A stretch of 64,000 bases of DNA from Pseudoramibacter alactolyticus ATCC 23263 (GTDB lineage Bacteria; Bacillota; Clostridia; Eubacteriales; Eubacteriaceae). Below the pieces are notes generated by a model. That model was not told where the DNA came from. It was given only the letters and a program-made list of their open reading frames with translations, and made no database searches. Position numbers and translations under genes: made by a program. This document shows, piece after piece, positions 32,258-39,671 of this stretch. Numbering within the stretch: the first letter of the stretch is position 1; every line of letters begins with the position of its first letter. Where the stretch lies: assembly GCF_000185505.1 (NCBI RefSeq), contig NZ_GL622359.1, positions 1,213,412-1,277,411 on the forward strand. The letters run 5' to 3'.

Positions 32258-32575
32258 TTACAATTCTTCAATAAATAAGATGTCGTCGTAAGAAAACCAC
32301 AGCTTCAAATGATTGCCGGATCCGGAATAAATATGTTGTGTCTCAACCGTTTTTCTCAAAGCCGCCGCCAGCCGTCTGATACCATAGGCCACTTTGATGA
32401 TCTTTCGGCCATCTCGATAGAGGGTAATGGCGTCGATATGCCATGCCGGCTTTTCTGGATCCGGTGCCTCTTCGCTTAAGCCTTTGATCATCTGGTTTCT
32501 ATAATGCAAGACCTTCTCCATCTCCGCCAGCTTGGCTAATAATGCATGCAACGCTTCGATTTCTTTTTTAGGCAT
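32258..32575 (-). CDS. Phage early protein of unknown function
   Basis: 105 residues beginning MPKKEIEALHALLAKLAEME, helical N-terminus, then AWHIDAITLYRDGRKIIKV and HLKLWFSYDDILFIEEL. The ATG after GAGGAAGAAGCC was preferred over an upstream in-frame start. No family recognised. It overlaps the end of the 36-residue gene by eight bases. Confidence 0.55.
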   Translation of the reverse strand: MPKKEIEALHALLAKLAEMEKVLHYRNQMIKGLSEEAPDPEKPAWHIDAITLYRDGRKIIKVAYGIRRLAAALRKTVETQHIYSGSGNHLKLWFSYDDILFIEEL

Positions 32576-32678
32576 TGGCTTCTTCCTCTTCTTCACTATC
32601 GTTGAGTATTTTCCGATAGTTGATGTCGACAAGCGCCTGCAAACTGCCGCCATCCATCTTATTTAATTCTAAGTCCAT
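32568..32678 (-). CDS. Very small acidic phage protein (36 aa)
   Basis: 36 residues beginning MDLELNKMDGGSLQALVDIN, ending with EEEEEANA. GAGGAGATAAAG precedes the ATG. It overlaps the next gene. Unknown function. Confidence 0.5.
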   Translation of the reverse strand: MDLELNKMDGGSLQALVDINYRKILNDSEEEEEANA

Positions 32679-32831
32679 CTTTATCTCCTCTCTCCTGATT
32701 TCAATCCAAAAAGACAAGGGCGCATAATTTTGAACGAGCAAACATTTTTATCAACATTGAACAATTCACATTTATCTTTGAAGGAGGTGCGCCCTTGACT
32801 TCCCGCGCAAATCGCGGTATTATAATGATGT

Positions 32832-33035
32832 CTACTGCTCCCGCAAGGGAGCTTTTTTTTTATTTTTGTTCTTTTTGGCGGTCCGCTGCCAATCCAGTAC
32901 ATACAAGATAAATGGCAGCAGCATCACCGGCAGCAGAATGCTTGCGTTTTTAAGCATCGGGGCAAAGTGTTCACAGAGCACCGCCACCGTCATCCCGGCG
33001 GTGTAGGCCCAGAGCAATTTCTCTTTGATGTCCAA
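32832..33035 (-). CDS. Small two-segment membrane protein
   Basis: 67 residues, start probably TTG (33033-33035) after AGGAGG. Two hydrophobic segments (LLWAYTAGMTVAVLCEHFAP; ILLPVMLLPFILYVLDW) and a Lys-rich tail. Holin-like topology but in the early region; function unknown. Confidence 0.6.
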   Translation of the reverse strand: MDIKEKLLWAYTAGMTVAVLCEHFAPMLKNASILLPVMLLPFILYVLDWQRTAKKNKNKKKAPLREQ

Positions 33036-33052
33036 TGTCAACTCACCTCCTT

Positions 33053-33343
33053 TTATGCGTTCATAGCCGTTGCCATCTCGGTCCCCACCACGATAGAACT
33101 GCTGCTTTGCAGGCACCAGTTGAAAAATGGCAGCTTTGGAATTTTCGTGTATTTGCTGCGTTGCAAAATCCCGCCAATTGCAAAGGGGATATGGCCCTGC
33201 GCGGCTAACTCGCGAAACGCCTGTTTATCCATCCCGAGAAATTTAGCGGCATCTTCTACTGTGATATAGTCTCGATCCGGCGACGCTTCCATCAGAGCGA
33301 TCAGTTCTGATTGTTTGCGTCTGATATAGTTGCTTTGTATCAT
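33053..33343 (-). CDS. Excisionase-like HTH protein, copy A
   Basis: 96 residues. DYITVEDAAKFLGMDKQAFR, then ELAAQGHIPFAIGGI, the winged HTH of excisionase/MerR-type proteins, and a divergent tail after QSSSSI. Residues 1-83 are nearly identical to copy B at 33780-34046. The gene is in the leftward early operon. Confidence 0.7.
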   Translation of the reverse strand: MIQSNYIRRKQSELIALMEASPDRDYITVEDAAKFLGMDKQAFRELAAQGHIPFAIGGILQRSKYTKIPKLPFFNWCLQSSSSIVVGTEMATAMNA

Positions 33344-33416
33344 GTTCTTTTTTCCTTTCCGGCTTCACTCCTTACAATTAAAAGATCGTATCCAAGCGCT
33401 TCAAGCACTTTCACCA
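33093..33416 (-). repeat. Direct repeat, copy A (about 324 bp)
   Basis: Nearly identical to 33796-34120 over the excisionase-like gene (offset 703 bp, no indels inside the gene). It extends upstream with more differences into a fragment corresponding to the 3' end of the XRE gene at 34068-34259 (…VLEALGYDLLIV). This shows a gene plus the tail of its neighbour were duplicated. Confidence 0.9.
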
Positions 33417-33553
33417 TCTTTTAATGCTTTGACCGCTGTGGCCAATGCGTCTGCACATGTCTTGATCACATACATCTCTTTTTTTAATGTTTCAATTTGT
33501 CGGTACACTTCAGCTAATTTGATTTGCACATTAACAGTTACTTCTTCCGCCAT
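33401..33553 (-). CDS. Small phage protein ending in the duplicated segment
   Basis: 50 residues, MAEEVTVNVQIKLAEVYRQI, then YVIKTCADALATAVKAL, helical. GGAGAGGATGGCGG region precedes the ATG. The last four codons lie in the repeat, so its end was created or changed by the duplication. Unknown function. Confidence 0.5.
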   Translation of the reverse strand: MAEEVTVNVQIKLAEVYRQIETLKKEMYVIKTCADALATAVKALKDGESA

Positions 33554-33614
33554 CCTCTCCTCCTTTCACTTCTTTCCTTTGTGCTATACTTACTCATAAA
33601 AAAGGAGTCACATT

Positions 33615-33869
33615 ATGCCTAATCTAAATCTCTTTATTACCGCTAAAGATCAGCAAACCATTGCCTTTGCTCTCGTTAGTCATATTGAGCAAAACCTATC
33701 TTCTCCGCCAACAGCAGATGATCTACAATTGAAAGCGCAATACGAATCGATTATTCAAAATTTGATGGCGAGACAACCTCTAAGCGATCAAGAAAATAGA
33801 ACTGCTGCTTTGCAGGCACCAGTTGAAAAATGGCAGCTTGGGAACTTTCGTATACTTGCTGCGCTGTAA
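33615..33869 (+). CDS. Plus-strand small protein truncated by the duplication
   Basis: 84 residues: MPNLNLFITAKDQQTIAFAL, ADDLQLKAQYESIIQNLMAR. AAAGGAGTCACATT precedes the ATG and TATACT lies at 33585-33590. From 33796 on, the frame runs antisense through the repeat (codons for AALQAPVEKWQLG), so the original C-terminus has been replaced. Unknown function. Confidence 0.5.
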   Translation: MPNLNLFITAKDQQTIAFALVSHIEQNLSSPPTADDLQLKAQYESIIQNLMARQPLSDQENRTAALQAPVEKWQLGNFRILAAL

Positions 33870-34046
33870 AATCCCGCCAATTGCAAAGGGGATATGGCCC
33901 TGCGCGGCTAACTCGCGAAACGCCTGTTTATCCATTCCGAGAAATTTAGCCGCATCTTCCACGGTGATGTAATCTCGATCCGGTGACGCTTCCATCAGAG
34001 CGATCAGTTCTGATTGTTTGCGTCTGATATAGTTGCTTTGTATCAT
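33780..34046 (-). CDS. Excisionase-like HTH protein, copy B
   Basis: 88 residues. Same as copy A up to QSSSSI, then a short tail FLIA read from the end of the plus-strand gene. A GGAGGAGGCAAC site precedes the ATG. It follows the XRE gene, which is intact here. Confidence 0.7.
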   Translation of the reverse strand: MIQSNYIRRKQSELIALMEASPDRDYITVEDAAKFLGMDKQAFRELAAQGHIPFAIGGILQRSKYTKVPKLPFFNWCLQSSSSIFLIA

Positions 34047-34120
34047 GTTGCCTCCTCCTTTCTAAGCTCAGCGTCTTACAATCAAAAGATCATACCCAAG
34101 CGCTTCAAGCACTTTCGCCA
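33796..34120 (-). repeat. Direct repeat, copy B (about 325 bp)
   Basis: Partner of 33093-33416. Here the XRE gene tail is continuous with its full gene, so this copy keeps the more original context at its upstream end. Confidence 0.9.
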
Positions 34121-34259
34121 TCCCGTTGATCGGCGCTTGTGTCGTTTTGCGCTCCCAACTGATTAAGGTTGTGTACGGGACGCCACTTAGATTCGAAAGC
34201 TCTTTAATCGTCAACTTCTTTTCTTTCCGAATGGCTCTAATTTCTTGTTGAAAATCCAT
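34068..34259 (-). CDS. XRE-family HTH regulator
   Basis: 63 residues: IRAIRKEKKLTIKELSNLSG, VPYTTLISWERKTTQAPING, LEALGYDLLIVRR. A full HTH_3-type domain, with a ribosome binding site AAAGGAG. Early-region regulator, target unknown. Confidence 0.85.
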   Translation of the reverse strand: MDFQQEIRAIRKEKKLTIKELSNLSGVPYTTLISWERKTTQAPINGMAKVLEALGYDLLIVRR

Positions 34260-34365
34260 ATATTGAATTTCTCCTTTCGCCGTGATACTATATGTTGTAT
34301 GAAAATATTATTCACACCTTCATAACGTTTAATGCTTTCAAATTTCAGAGAAAGGAGGCTTATTG

Positions 34366-34533
34366 ATGAGTAAAAAACTTATTAAACCCGGTACGGATAA
34401 TCAGACACCTGGCAAATATCACGAAGTCGGTCCTCGTGGTGGTAATGTTCCCAACGGACACCACGCAACAATCGAATCTGGCGATCGTTTGCCACCAACA
34501 ACCAAACCAGGCAACAAATGGCAAAAAGATTAA
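34366..34533 (+). CDS. YjzC-like small protein
   Basis: 55 residues: LIKPGTDNQTPGKYHEVGPR, GGNVPNGHHATIESGDRLPP, TTKPGNKWQKD. The KPG..(x)G.Y.E.G..G.NV pattern matches YjzC-family peptides of Firmicutes, function unknown. AAAGGAGG precedes the ATG. It is on the plus strand inside a leftward operon and has its own terminator, so it is an independent unit. Confidence 0.75.
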   Translation: MSKKLIKPGTDNQTPGKYHEVGPRGGNVPNGHHATIESGDRLPPTTKPGNKWQKD

Positions 34534-34539
34534 TTCACA

Positions 34540-34568
34540 AGGCCGTCATTTCTGGCGGCCTGTTTTTA
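34540..34568 (+). terminator. Terminator of the YjzC-like gene
   Basis: AGGCCG (34540-34545) pairs with the GGCGGCCT strand (34554-34561), followed by five T (34563-34567). Confidence 0.8.
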
Positions 34569-34673
34569 TACGCCGCCGCCAAAAGCAAAAGCATCGACCA
34601 AACAAGTCAATTTGTATCCATGATTCAGCGTAATGCGCGTCATTTTCCCAATATTTTGTAATATAGTGATGAA

Positions 34674-34907
34674 TCATTTTTCCTCCGCCATCTCATCATC
34701 CGCAAAGAAAATCTCCAAAATTTCATCCTTTGTCAGATTTAACAATTTTGCCATCCGGTAAATATCCTTCAGACGAAACATCCAGCCTCCATCCGCCATT
34801 CGGTTTCTCAGTGTCCCCCTTTCGATCTTCAAAGCTTTAGCTATCTTAGATTGGTTGTAGCCCCGATCGAAAAACATTGTTTTAAGTTTGTGAATATCTG
34901 TTTGAAT
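34674..34907 (-). CDS. Phage HTH regulator
   Basis: About 78 residues. The HTH is MFFDRGYNQSKIAKALKIER with GTLRNRMADGGWMFRLKDI. No ATG is well placed: AGGAGGAAAGCCTT is followed by an in-frame ATT (34905-34907), while the first ATG lies inside the domain at 34874. The ATT start is therefore tentative. Second gene of the leftward early operon. Confidence 0.65.
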   Translation of the reverse strand: MQTDIHKLKTMFFDRGYNQSKIAKALKIERGTLRNRMADGGWMFRLKDIYRMAKLLNLTKDEILEIFFADDEMAEEK

Positions 34908-34923
34908 AAGGCTTTCCTCCTTT

Positions 34924-35166
34924 CTAAGCCCTGGGGGCTTTATGTGATTTAAAATCACCTATCTGGTCAAAAAAAATATGGTCCCTTTGTTTCGCGTCCA
35001 TTCTCAAAATATCCGCGATCGCCATAATTTCAGAAGCTTTAAACTCGGTCTGATTATTCAGCTTTTTATAGAGACCTTCACGAGAAATCCCCATTTTATC
35101 AGCAATAGCCTTAATAGAAATTCCCGAATCGCCTATAGCTTCTTTTAACATCTCCGTATTCGTCAT
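34924..35166 (-). CDS. Cro-like XRE regulator
   Basis: 80 residues: EAIGDSGISIKAIADKMGIS, REGLYKKLNNQTEFKASEIM. First gene of the leftward early operon, opposite the CI-like repressor, which is the position of Cro. A copy of the operator palindrome lies inside its 3' end (34944-34958). Confidence 0.85.
   Translation of the reverse strand: MTNTEMLKEAIGDSGISIKAIADKMGISREGLYKKLNNQTEFKASEIMAIADILRMDAKQRDHIFFDQIGDFKSHKAPRA
34944..34958. promoter_or_regulatory. Operator-like palindrome inside the Cro-like gene
   Basis: GTGATTTAAAATCAC matches the intergenic site at 35189-35203 (GTGATTTTTAATCAC) in both arms. Confidence 0.6.
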
Positions 35167-35188
35167 TGGTTCTCCTTTCTTTTGAAAT

Positions 35189-35287
35189 GTGATTTTTAAT
35201 CACTTTCTTAAAGTATAAACCCTCAAAACAGCTTTGTCAACATTTTTGTTGATTTTTATTCACGCAACGAGTATAATTTAAATCACA
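35189..35287. promoter_or_regulatory. Divergent lytic/lysogenic promoters with operators
   Basis: Leftward: TTGACA (35235-35240) and TATACT (35212-35217), 17-bp spacer. Rightward: TTGATT (35249-35254) and TATAAT (35272-35277), 17-bp spacer. A palindrome GTGATTTTTAATCAC is at 35189-35203, a related TTGATTTTTATTCAC at 35249-35263 covers the rightward -35, and an AATCAC half-site is at 35282-35287. This is a compact genetic switch between CI-like and Cro-like genes. Confidence 0.82.
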
Positions 35288-35302
35288 CATAGGAGAATTA
35301 TT

Positions 35303-35962
35303 ATGATAGATTTATACAAGAATATAAAAAAGAGAAGACAAGAACTGAAAATATCTCAAAGCAAACTTGCGGAATTGGTCGGCTATACCAATCGTTCCTC
35401 TATTGCGAAAATTGAAGCCGGGAAAATCGATCTCCCCCAATCAAAAATTGTAGAGATTGCAGAAGCATTGCGAACAACTCCGAAAGAACTCATGGGCTGG
35501 GAGGATGAGAAAGCCGAGATAAAAAAGATCAACTGGAGTGACAACGTTGTCCCCATGGCCATCAACCGCGATGTGGTTTCCATCCCCGTGCTGGGCTCGG
35601 TGCCCGCCGGAGTCCCGGTGGAAGCGGTTGAAGACATCATCGGCACCATCGAAATCCCCCGGGAGTGGCTGGCCGGTGGCGCGGAGTTTATCGGGCTGCG
35701 GGTCACCGGCACCTCCATGTATCCCATGTACCTTGAAGGCGACACCGTGGTCATCGAGATCAAGCACGACTGCGACAGCGGCCAAGACGCCATTATTTAC
35801 GTCAATGGCTATGACGCCACCCTCAAAACCGTGGTCAAAAACGACGACGGCACCATCACATTAAAACCCCGCAACCCCGAGTGGCCGACCAAGACCTACG
35901 GCCCCGGGGATGATCCGATTGAAATCCTCGGCCCAGTGGTCCAGATGCAAAGGGAGGTGTGA
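35303..35962 (+). CDS. CI-like repressor with S24 peptidase domain
   Basis: 219 residues. N-terminal HTH (about 1-65: RQELKISQSKLAELVGYTNR). Linker with VPMAINRDVVSIPVLGSVPA. C-terminal S24/LexA-like domain with the nucleophile Ser in GTSMYPMYLEGD (about 140) and the Lys in YDATLKTV (about 178). It keeps the lytic promoters off and can be cleaved in the SOS response. The HTH part is AT-rich and the peptidase part GC-rich, as if joined by recombination near 35530. Confidence 0.93.
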   Translation: MIDLYKNIKKRRQELKISQSKLAELVGYTNRSSIAKIEAGKIDLPQSKIVEIAEALRTTPKELMGWEDEKAEIKKINWSDNVVPMAINRDVVSIPVLGSVPAGVPVEAVEDIIGTIEIPREWLAGGAEFIGLRVTGTSMYPMYLEGDTVVIEIKHDCDSGQDAIIYVNGYDATLKTVVKNDDGTITLKPRNPEWPTKTYGPGDDPIEILGPVVQMQREV

Positions 35963-36029
35963 ATAGTTCAACAATAATTATTTGCAAAACTGTAAGATTG
36001 ATAAAAAACGCGTTTTCAAGGAGCAAATC

Positions 36030-36479
36030 ATGATCAAAAAAAAGAGAAGTCCCGCTAAAATCATTTTTTTCTGCATCTTAGGTATCCTCATTTTAGTTGT
36101 TGCTGTTAGCGTATTTTCAAAAAATGGCGACACTTTAGATCAGGACCTAATCGTTAAAGATAATGTTAATTTTAACGGCGACAAAATCGGCGAATGTGCT
36201 TATATCAATGTAACTGACGACTTTTTCAAAACGATAAAAGCCAAAGATATTAAGTGGTTTGCCGATCATAAGGTAAAAGGACAAGAAAAAAAATACGATT
36301 ATATTTATATTGTTGATAACTCCGGCGATGCCATCCTTTTCCCCGGCTCTTTAATTTACACAGCCTATCAAGGGAAAATAGATGATAGCGATCACCCGAA
36401 GGATGGCGCTATGAAAAGCATCATTGGCACCTGGGAACGAAAGAACGGAAAATACCATTACACGAAAGGTAAAAACTAA
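36030..36479 (+). CDS. Membrane-anchored accessory protein
   Basis: 149 residues from the ATG after AAGGAGCAAATC. Basic N-terminus, one membrane helix (IIFFCILGILILVVAVSVF), then an exported domain (YDYIYIVDNSGDAILFPGS). No family recognised. Downstream of the repressor on the same strand, so possibly expressed in the lysogen; superinfection exclusion is a guess. The 150 bp after it hold no gene I can support. Confidence 0.65.
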   Translation: MIKKKRSPAKIIFFCILGILILVVAVSVFSKNGDTLDQDLIVKDNVNFNGDKIGECAYINVTDDFFKTIKAKDIKWFADHKVKGQEKKYDYIYIVDNSGDAILFPGSLIYTAYQGKIDDSDHPKDGAMKSIIGTWERKNGKYHYTKGKN

Positions 36480-36628
36480 GTGCCGATATCGTTTGTTCGC
36501 CAGCGTTGAAAAATTCGTAGAAGCTGATATAAATGTTTGAAAATCTAAAGAGAATTGCTTGGAATTGGCGTTTGTTTATGAAATTTCATGGGAAATAAAC
36601 GCTATAGTATGGAAGAAAGAATAATGAA

Positions 36629-37003
36629 ATGACTGGAAAAATCATTAAAATACCAAATGAATATACCGTTATTATTAATCTTGGAGAAAAAGATGTCTCC
36701 GTTCACGACAAGATCATTGTTTTTGAAGTGGAAGATGACGTGATTGATCCTATAACAAAAGAGCTTCTCGGATCCTTTGAACTCAAAAAAGCAGAATTGG
36801 AAGTCTCTGAAGTGTTTCCAAACTTTTCCGTCTGTCATCACTATGAAAAAGAAGACACCGGGATTTTAAAAGCGTTATCACCTATGACTCCTAATATCAA
36901 AAAAGTTCCTCAAAAACTCAATGTGGATTCACATGACGGCATCTATCTAAAAAACCCTAAGATAAAAGTTGGCGATATGGTACGGACCGTAGAATTATTT
37001 TAA
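36629..37003 (+). CDS. Accessory phage protein of unknown function
   Basis: 124 residues, beta-rich: IIKIPNEYTVIINLGEKDVS, VHDKIIVFEVEDDVIDPITK, FSVCHHYEKEDTGILKAL. The ribosome binding site is weak (GAAGAAAGAA). AT-rich and between repressor and Abi gene. No family recognised. Confidence 0.6.
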   Translation: MTGKIIKIPNEYTVIINLGEKDVSVHDKIIVFEVEDDVIDPITKELLGSFELKKAELEVSEVFPNFSVCHHYEKEDTGILKALSPMTPNIKKVPQKLNVDSHDGIYLKNPKIKVGDMVRTVELF

Positions 37004-37011
37004 TTCTTCTG

Positions 37012-37040
37012 TTGACATAAATCCATAAAAGCAGTAATAT
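37012..37040 (+). promoter_or_regulatory. Promoter of the Abi-associated RNA
   Basis: TTGACA (37012-37017) and TAATAT (37035-37040) with a 17-bp spacer, right after the preceding stop. Confidence 0.85.
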
Positions 37041-37045
37041 TTGAG

Positions 37046-37114
37046 TAACAGAAATGGTTGCAGACTGATGCGACTGTGAAAACTCCCTTACTGCTTTGCA
37101 GGAGGGAGTTTTTC
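37046..37114 (+). ncRNA. Candidate abiF-type small RNA upstream of the Abi gene
   Basis: About 70 nt from the predicted start to a terminator-like hairpin with arms AAAACTCCCT (37079-37088) and AGGGAGTTTT (37103-37112). The hairpin's 3' side also contains the only purine-rich site before the Abi ATG at 37120, so structure and translation start are linked. A structured RNA motif upstream of abiF genes has been described by comparative genomics; I recognise the arrangement, but not a verified sequence match. Confidence 0.55.
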
Positions 37115-37119
37115 ACTTT

Positions 37120-38142
37120 ATGAAATATGATAAGCCTTTTAAAACTTATGAAGAACTAATCACTCTTATGGAGAGTCGGAATATATCGGTTCAGGATCAC
37201 GAATTTGCCAAACATGCTTTGAGTAACTTTTCCTATTATACCCTCATTAACGGCTATAAAAATACCTTTCAATTAGATTCAGATTCTGAGAAGTTTTATG
37301 ATGGTGTTACCATAGAATTGCTTTATACCATTCATCTAATTGATAGCAGCCTGAATAATATTCTTTTTAAATATATTTTATATATCGAAAAATCTTTCAA
37401 AACAAAGTTGTCATATATTGTTGGCAGAGATTATGGTATTCACACCAATAGTAAATATGATAAGAAAGATAGAAGTGATTATCTTCATACCTCACACTAT
37501 CAATCTTCCCCAAAAAGATACAATACTCTCAAAAGCCTGAGAAATGCCTATGAGAATTGTCGAAAGAACACTTCTACTGAATACTATAAATTAAATAAAA
37601 ACCATGTTCCCCCCTGGATTCTCATTAACGATATTTCTCTTGGACTATCGATCCAATGGTATAACATCTTAAAACCAAAAGTCAAAGAAGAAGTTTGTAA
37701 TGAATTGATAGCCACCCACGAATTGACATCAGAGGATAAAAAGGAATTTTTTAAAAATGCGATTTATCTTTTAAAAGATTTTAGAAATGGAATTGCTCAT
37801 GGTAACAAGACATTTGCCTATAAAGTAGAAAATAACATTCCCAAAAGGCAAACACTTATTCTTGGAAGTGATCTGATAAGCGATTCAGAATTTAATAAAA
37901 TCAGTTCAAATGAAGTGGGACTTTTTTCTGCAATAATTAGCATATTGCTGTTACTTGCTGATGAACGATTAATATTTCGATTTGGGATGGACCTATACTC
38001 ACTTATTTCGCCATATGCTGCACAATACGATTTTGCGGGCAAAGATCTTTATAAAGTTTTCAGACTTCCAAATGACTTTTTTAATCGGATTAATAATTAT
38101 TTAAAAAACAAAAATCTTCCTTCATTAAACCGCTTTCAATAG
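37120..38142 (+). CDS. Abi-family abortive infection protein (AbiD/AbiF type, HEPN)
   Basis: 340 residues. FKTYEELITLMESRNISVQD, FAKHALSNFSYYTLINGYKN and VPPWILINDISLGLSIQWYN are typical of the Abi_2 family. KDFRNGIAHGN carries an Rx4H motif, as in HEPN RNases. Such proteins stop phage multiplication by damaging host or phage RNA or translation. AT-rich, and next to the integrase, so it is a lysogenic conversion gene. Confidence 0.88.
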   Translation: MKYDKPFKTYEELITLMESRNISVQDHEFAKHALSNFSYYTLINGYKNTFQLDSDSEKFYDGVTIELLYTIHLIDSSLNNILFKYILYIEKSFKTKLSYIVGRDYGIHTNSKYDKKDRSDYLHTSHYQSSPKRYNTLKSLRNAYENCRKNTSTEYYKLNKNHVPPWILINDISLGLSIQWYNILKPKVKEEVCNELIATHELTSEDKKEFFKNAIYLLKDFRNGIAHGNKTFAYKVENNIPKRQTLILGSDLISDSEFNKISSNEVGLFSAIISILLLLADERLIFRFGMDLYSLISPYAAQYDFAGKDLYKVFRLPNDFFNRINNYLKNKNLPSLNRFQ

Positions 38143-38147
38143 TAAAA

Positions 38148-38175
38148 ACGCCCCGGCTCTGCAAAGCCGAGGCGT
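38148..38175. terminator. Hairpin after the Abi gene
   Basis: ACGCCCCGGCT (38148-38158) and AGCCGAGGCGT (38165-38175). The U-run is on the minus-strand side, so it is a better leftward than rightward terminator. Confidence 0.6.
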
Positions 38176-38233
38176 CAAGACATACCGGATCAGATGATAC
38201 AATACATCCCTGAACAAGATCATTGTACCATCC

Positions 38234-38266
38234 GCCCCGGGAAAAATCAATTCCCGGGCATTTTTA
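38234..38266 (+). terminator. Terminator hairpin before the integrase
   Basis: GCCCCGGGAA (38234-38243) pairs with TTCCCGGGC (38251-38259), followed by five T. It separates the Abi gene from int. Confidence 0.75.
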
Positions 38267-38296
38267 TGCCCAAAATTCAGAAAGGATGGTGCCTTT

Positions 38297-39382
38297 ATGC
38301 CGCGCAAGAACAGCAAGAAAAAGAAACGCAAGGATGGACTGGTCGAAATCAAACGTAACTGCGGCACCGATCACCTCGGCCGGCAAATCCGCAAAAGCTT
38401 TTACGGCAAAACCAAAAAAGAAGCCGAAGAAAAATACATTCAGTTTATGATGGCCGGTGCCGATCCAACGCCTGCCAAAAAATACAGCTTTGTTGATTGG
38501 ATGGATCGGTGGCTGGCCGACTATAAAGAGCCCAATGTCTCCGATCAGACTTATCAGCGCACCTATTTGCCAATACGCCGGGAGCTTGCTAAAAAGTTTC
38601 CCCGCCGGCAACTTCAATCCTTTCAGCCCGCGGAATGGCAGCACTACTTCAATGCGGCAGCCTTCCGATCAGGCTCCTATCTCAATAAGCGCAAAATGTT
38701 TTTAACCGGACTGTTTCAGGCTGCCGTCGATAATGATTTAATTGATAAATCCCCAATGCGCGGTGTCATCGTACCAAATGGGGCCCCTGCAAAAGAAAAA
38801 CGAGCCTATAACCACGATCAATATGAAAAGGTCCTTGCCTTTGCCCGGTCTGATCCGGACGGCCTCGGCCCGTTCATCATGCTCAAATACGGCCTGCGCC
38901 GCTCTGAGCTGCTCGGCCTCATGTGGAAGGACATTGATTTTACTGAAAAGACCTTGCATATTGAACGCGCCGTTCGCATGGATCACGGCATTGCAGAACT
39001 CGGACCGACGAAAACAAAACGATCCAATCGTACCCTTCCGCTCGACGATGATTTCATCGAGCACTTAAAAATGGTGCCGCGTTCATCCATCTATGTTATG
39101 GGGGCATTTGGTGATGGCAACAAGCCGCGCAATCCAGATACCTGGGCCAGAGAGCGCTTTGGCGCCTATTGCGCGCGATTAACGGATGCTTTGCCGGATA
39201 TCCCTGTGCTTAGCCCGCATGAATTGCGTCACACCTTTGGCAGCATCCTGTATAACGCCGGTGTTGATATTGTCACCATCAGCCGGATGATGGGCCACAG
39301 CAAGATCGATGTAACGGTTAATACCTACGTCCATTCCGATGTGGAGGACCTCCGAAATAACCTGCTTAAAATTGCCAATTAA
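38297..39382 (+). CDS. int: Tyrosine site-specific integrase
   Basis: 361 residues. N-terminal arm-binding AP2-like part (about 1-55), core-binding SAM-like domain (about 62-160: SFVDWMDRWLADYKEPNVSD) and catalytic domain with R201 (YGLRRSELLGL), H308 and R311 (LSPHELRHTFGS), H334 (MMGHS) and Y344 (VNTYVH). It ends 72 bp before attR and recombines the tRNA-Ala site. Confidence 0.96.
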   Translation: MPRKNSKKKKRKDGLVEIKRNCGTDHLGRQIRKSFYGKTKKEAEEKYIQFMMAGADPTPAKKYSFVDWMDRWLADYKEPNVSDQTYQRTYLPIRRELAKKFPRRQLQSFQPAEWQHYFNAAAFRSGSYLNKRKMFLTGLFQAAVDNDLIDKSPMRGVIVPNGAPAKEKRAYNHDQYEKVLAFARSDPDGLGPFIMLKYGLRRSELLGLMWKDIDFTEKTLHIERAVRMDHGIAELGPTKTKRSNRTLPLDDDFIEHLKMVPRSSIYVMGAFGDGNKPRNPDTWARERFGAYCARLTDALPDIPVLSPHELRHTFGSILYNAGVDIVTISRMMGHSKIDVTVNTYVHSDVEDLRNNLLKIAN

Positions 39383-39454
39383 TAATGTGTGAAAAATGTC
39401 GTAAATATGGCCCAAATTCCCGCAAAGCAAGTAAATGAGCCACTGTCCCTAACC

Positions 39455-39507
39455 ATGGCATTCAGAAGGCCAGGGGTTCAAGTCCCCTCATCTCCACCAT
39501 ATTGCAA
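39455..39507 (+). repeat. attR of the prophage
   Basis: Identical to 8059-8111 and carrying the original 3' half of tRNA-Ala with CCA. The bases before it (CTGTCCCTAACC) are phage, those after it host. Confidence 0.95.
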
Positions 39508-39511
39508 GACA

Positions 39512-39587
39512 GCCGTCCGGATCACCGGGCGGTTTTTTTATTGCCGCCGTTTAACAGCACAACCAAGAAAACGCCGGAAGGGCTTTG
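39512..39587 (+). repeat. 76-bp direct repeat, left copy (contains host tRNA terminator)
   Basis: About 93 percent identical to 42707-42782. It contains the CCGTCCGG/CCGGGCGG hairpin with seven T that probably ended the host tRNA-Ala transcript. The right copy continues into a second full terminator; this one breaks off in the middle of that second stem. Confidence 0.85.
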
Positions 39588-39671
39588 ATAACGCACAATG
39601 AGTTTCGCAAATTTAATTCGGTTTATATTGAATAGTTGGAGTAACAAATATAGCAATTCCCGTCCAGAAAT

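Noticed and set aside
39455-39507. A second tRNA-Ala gene at attR
   Set aside because: Only the 3' half is present; the bases upstream do not form the acceptor or D arm, so it is the displaced original 3' end.
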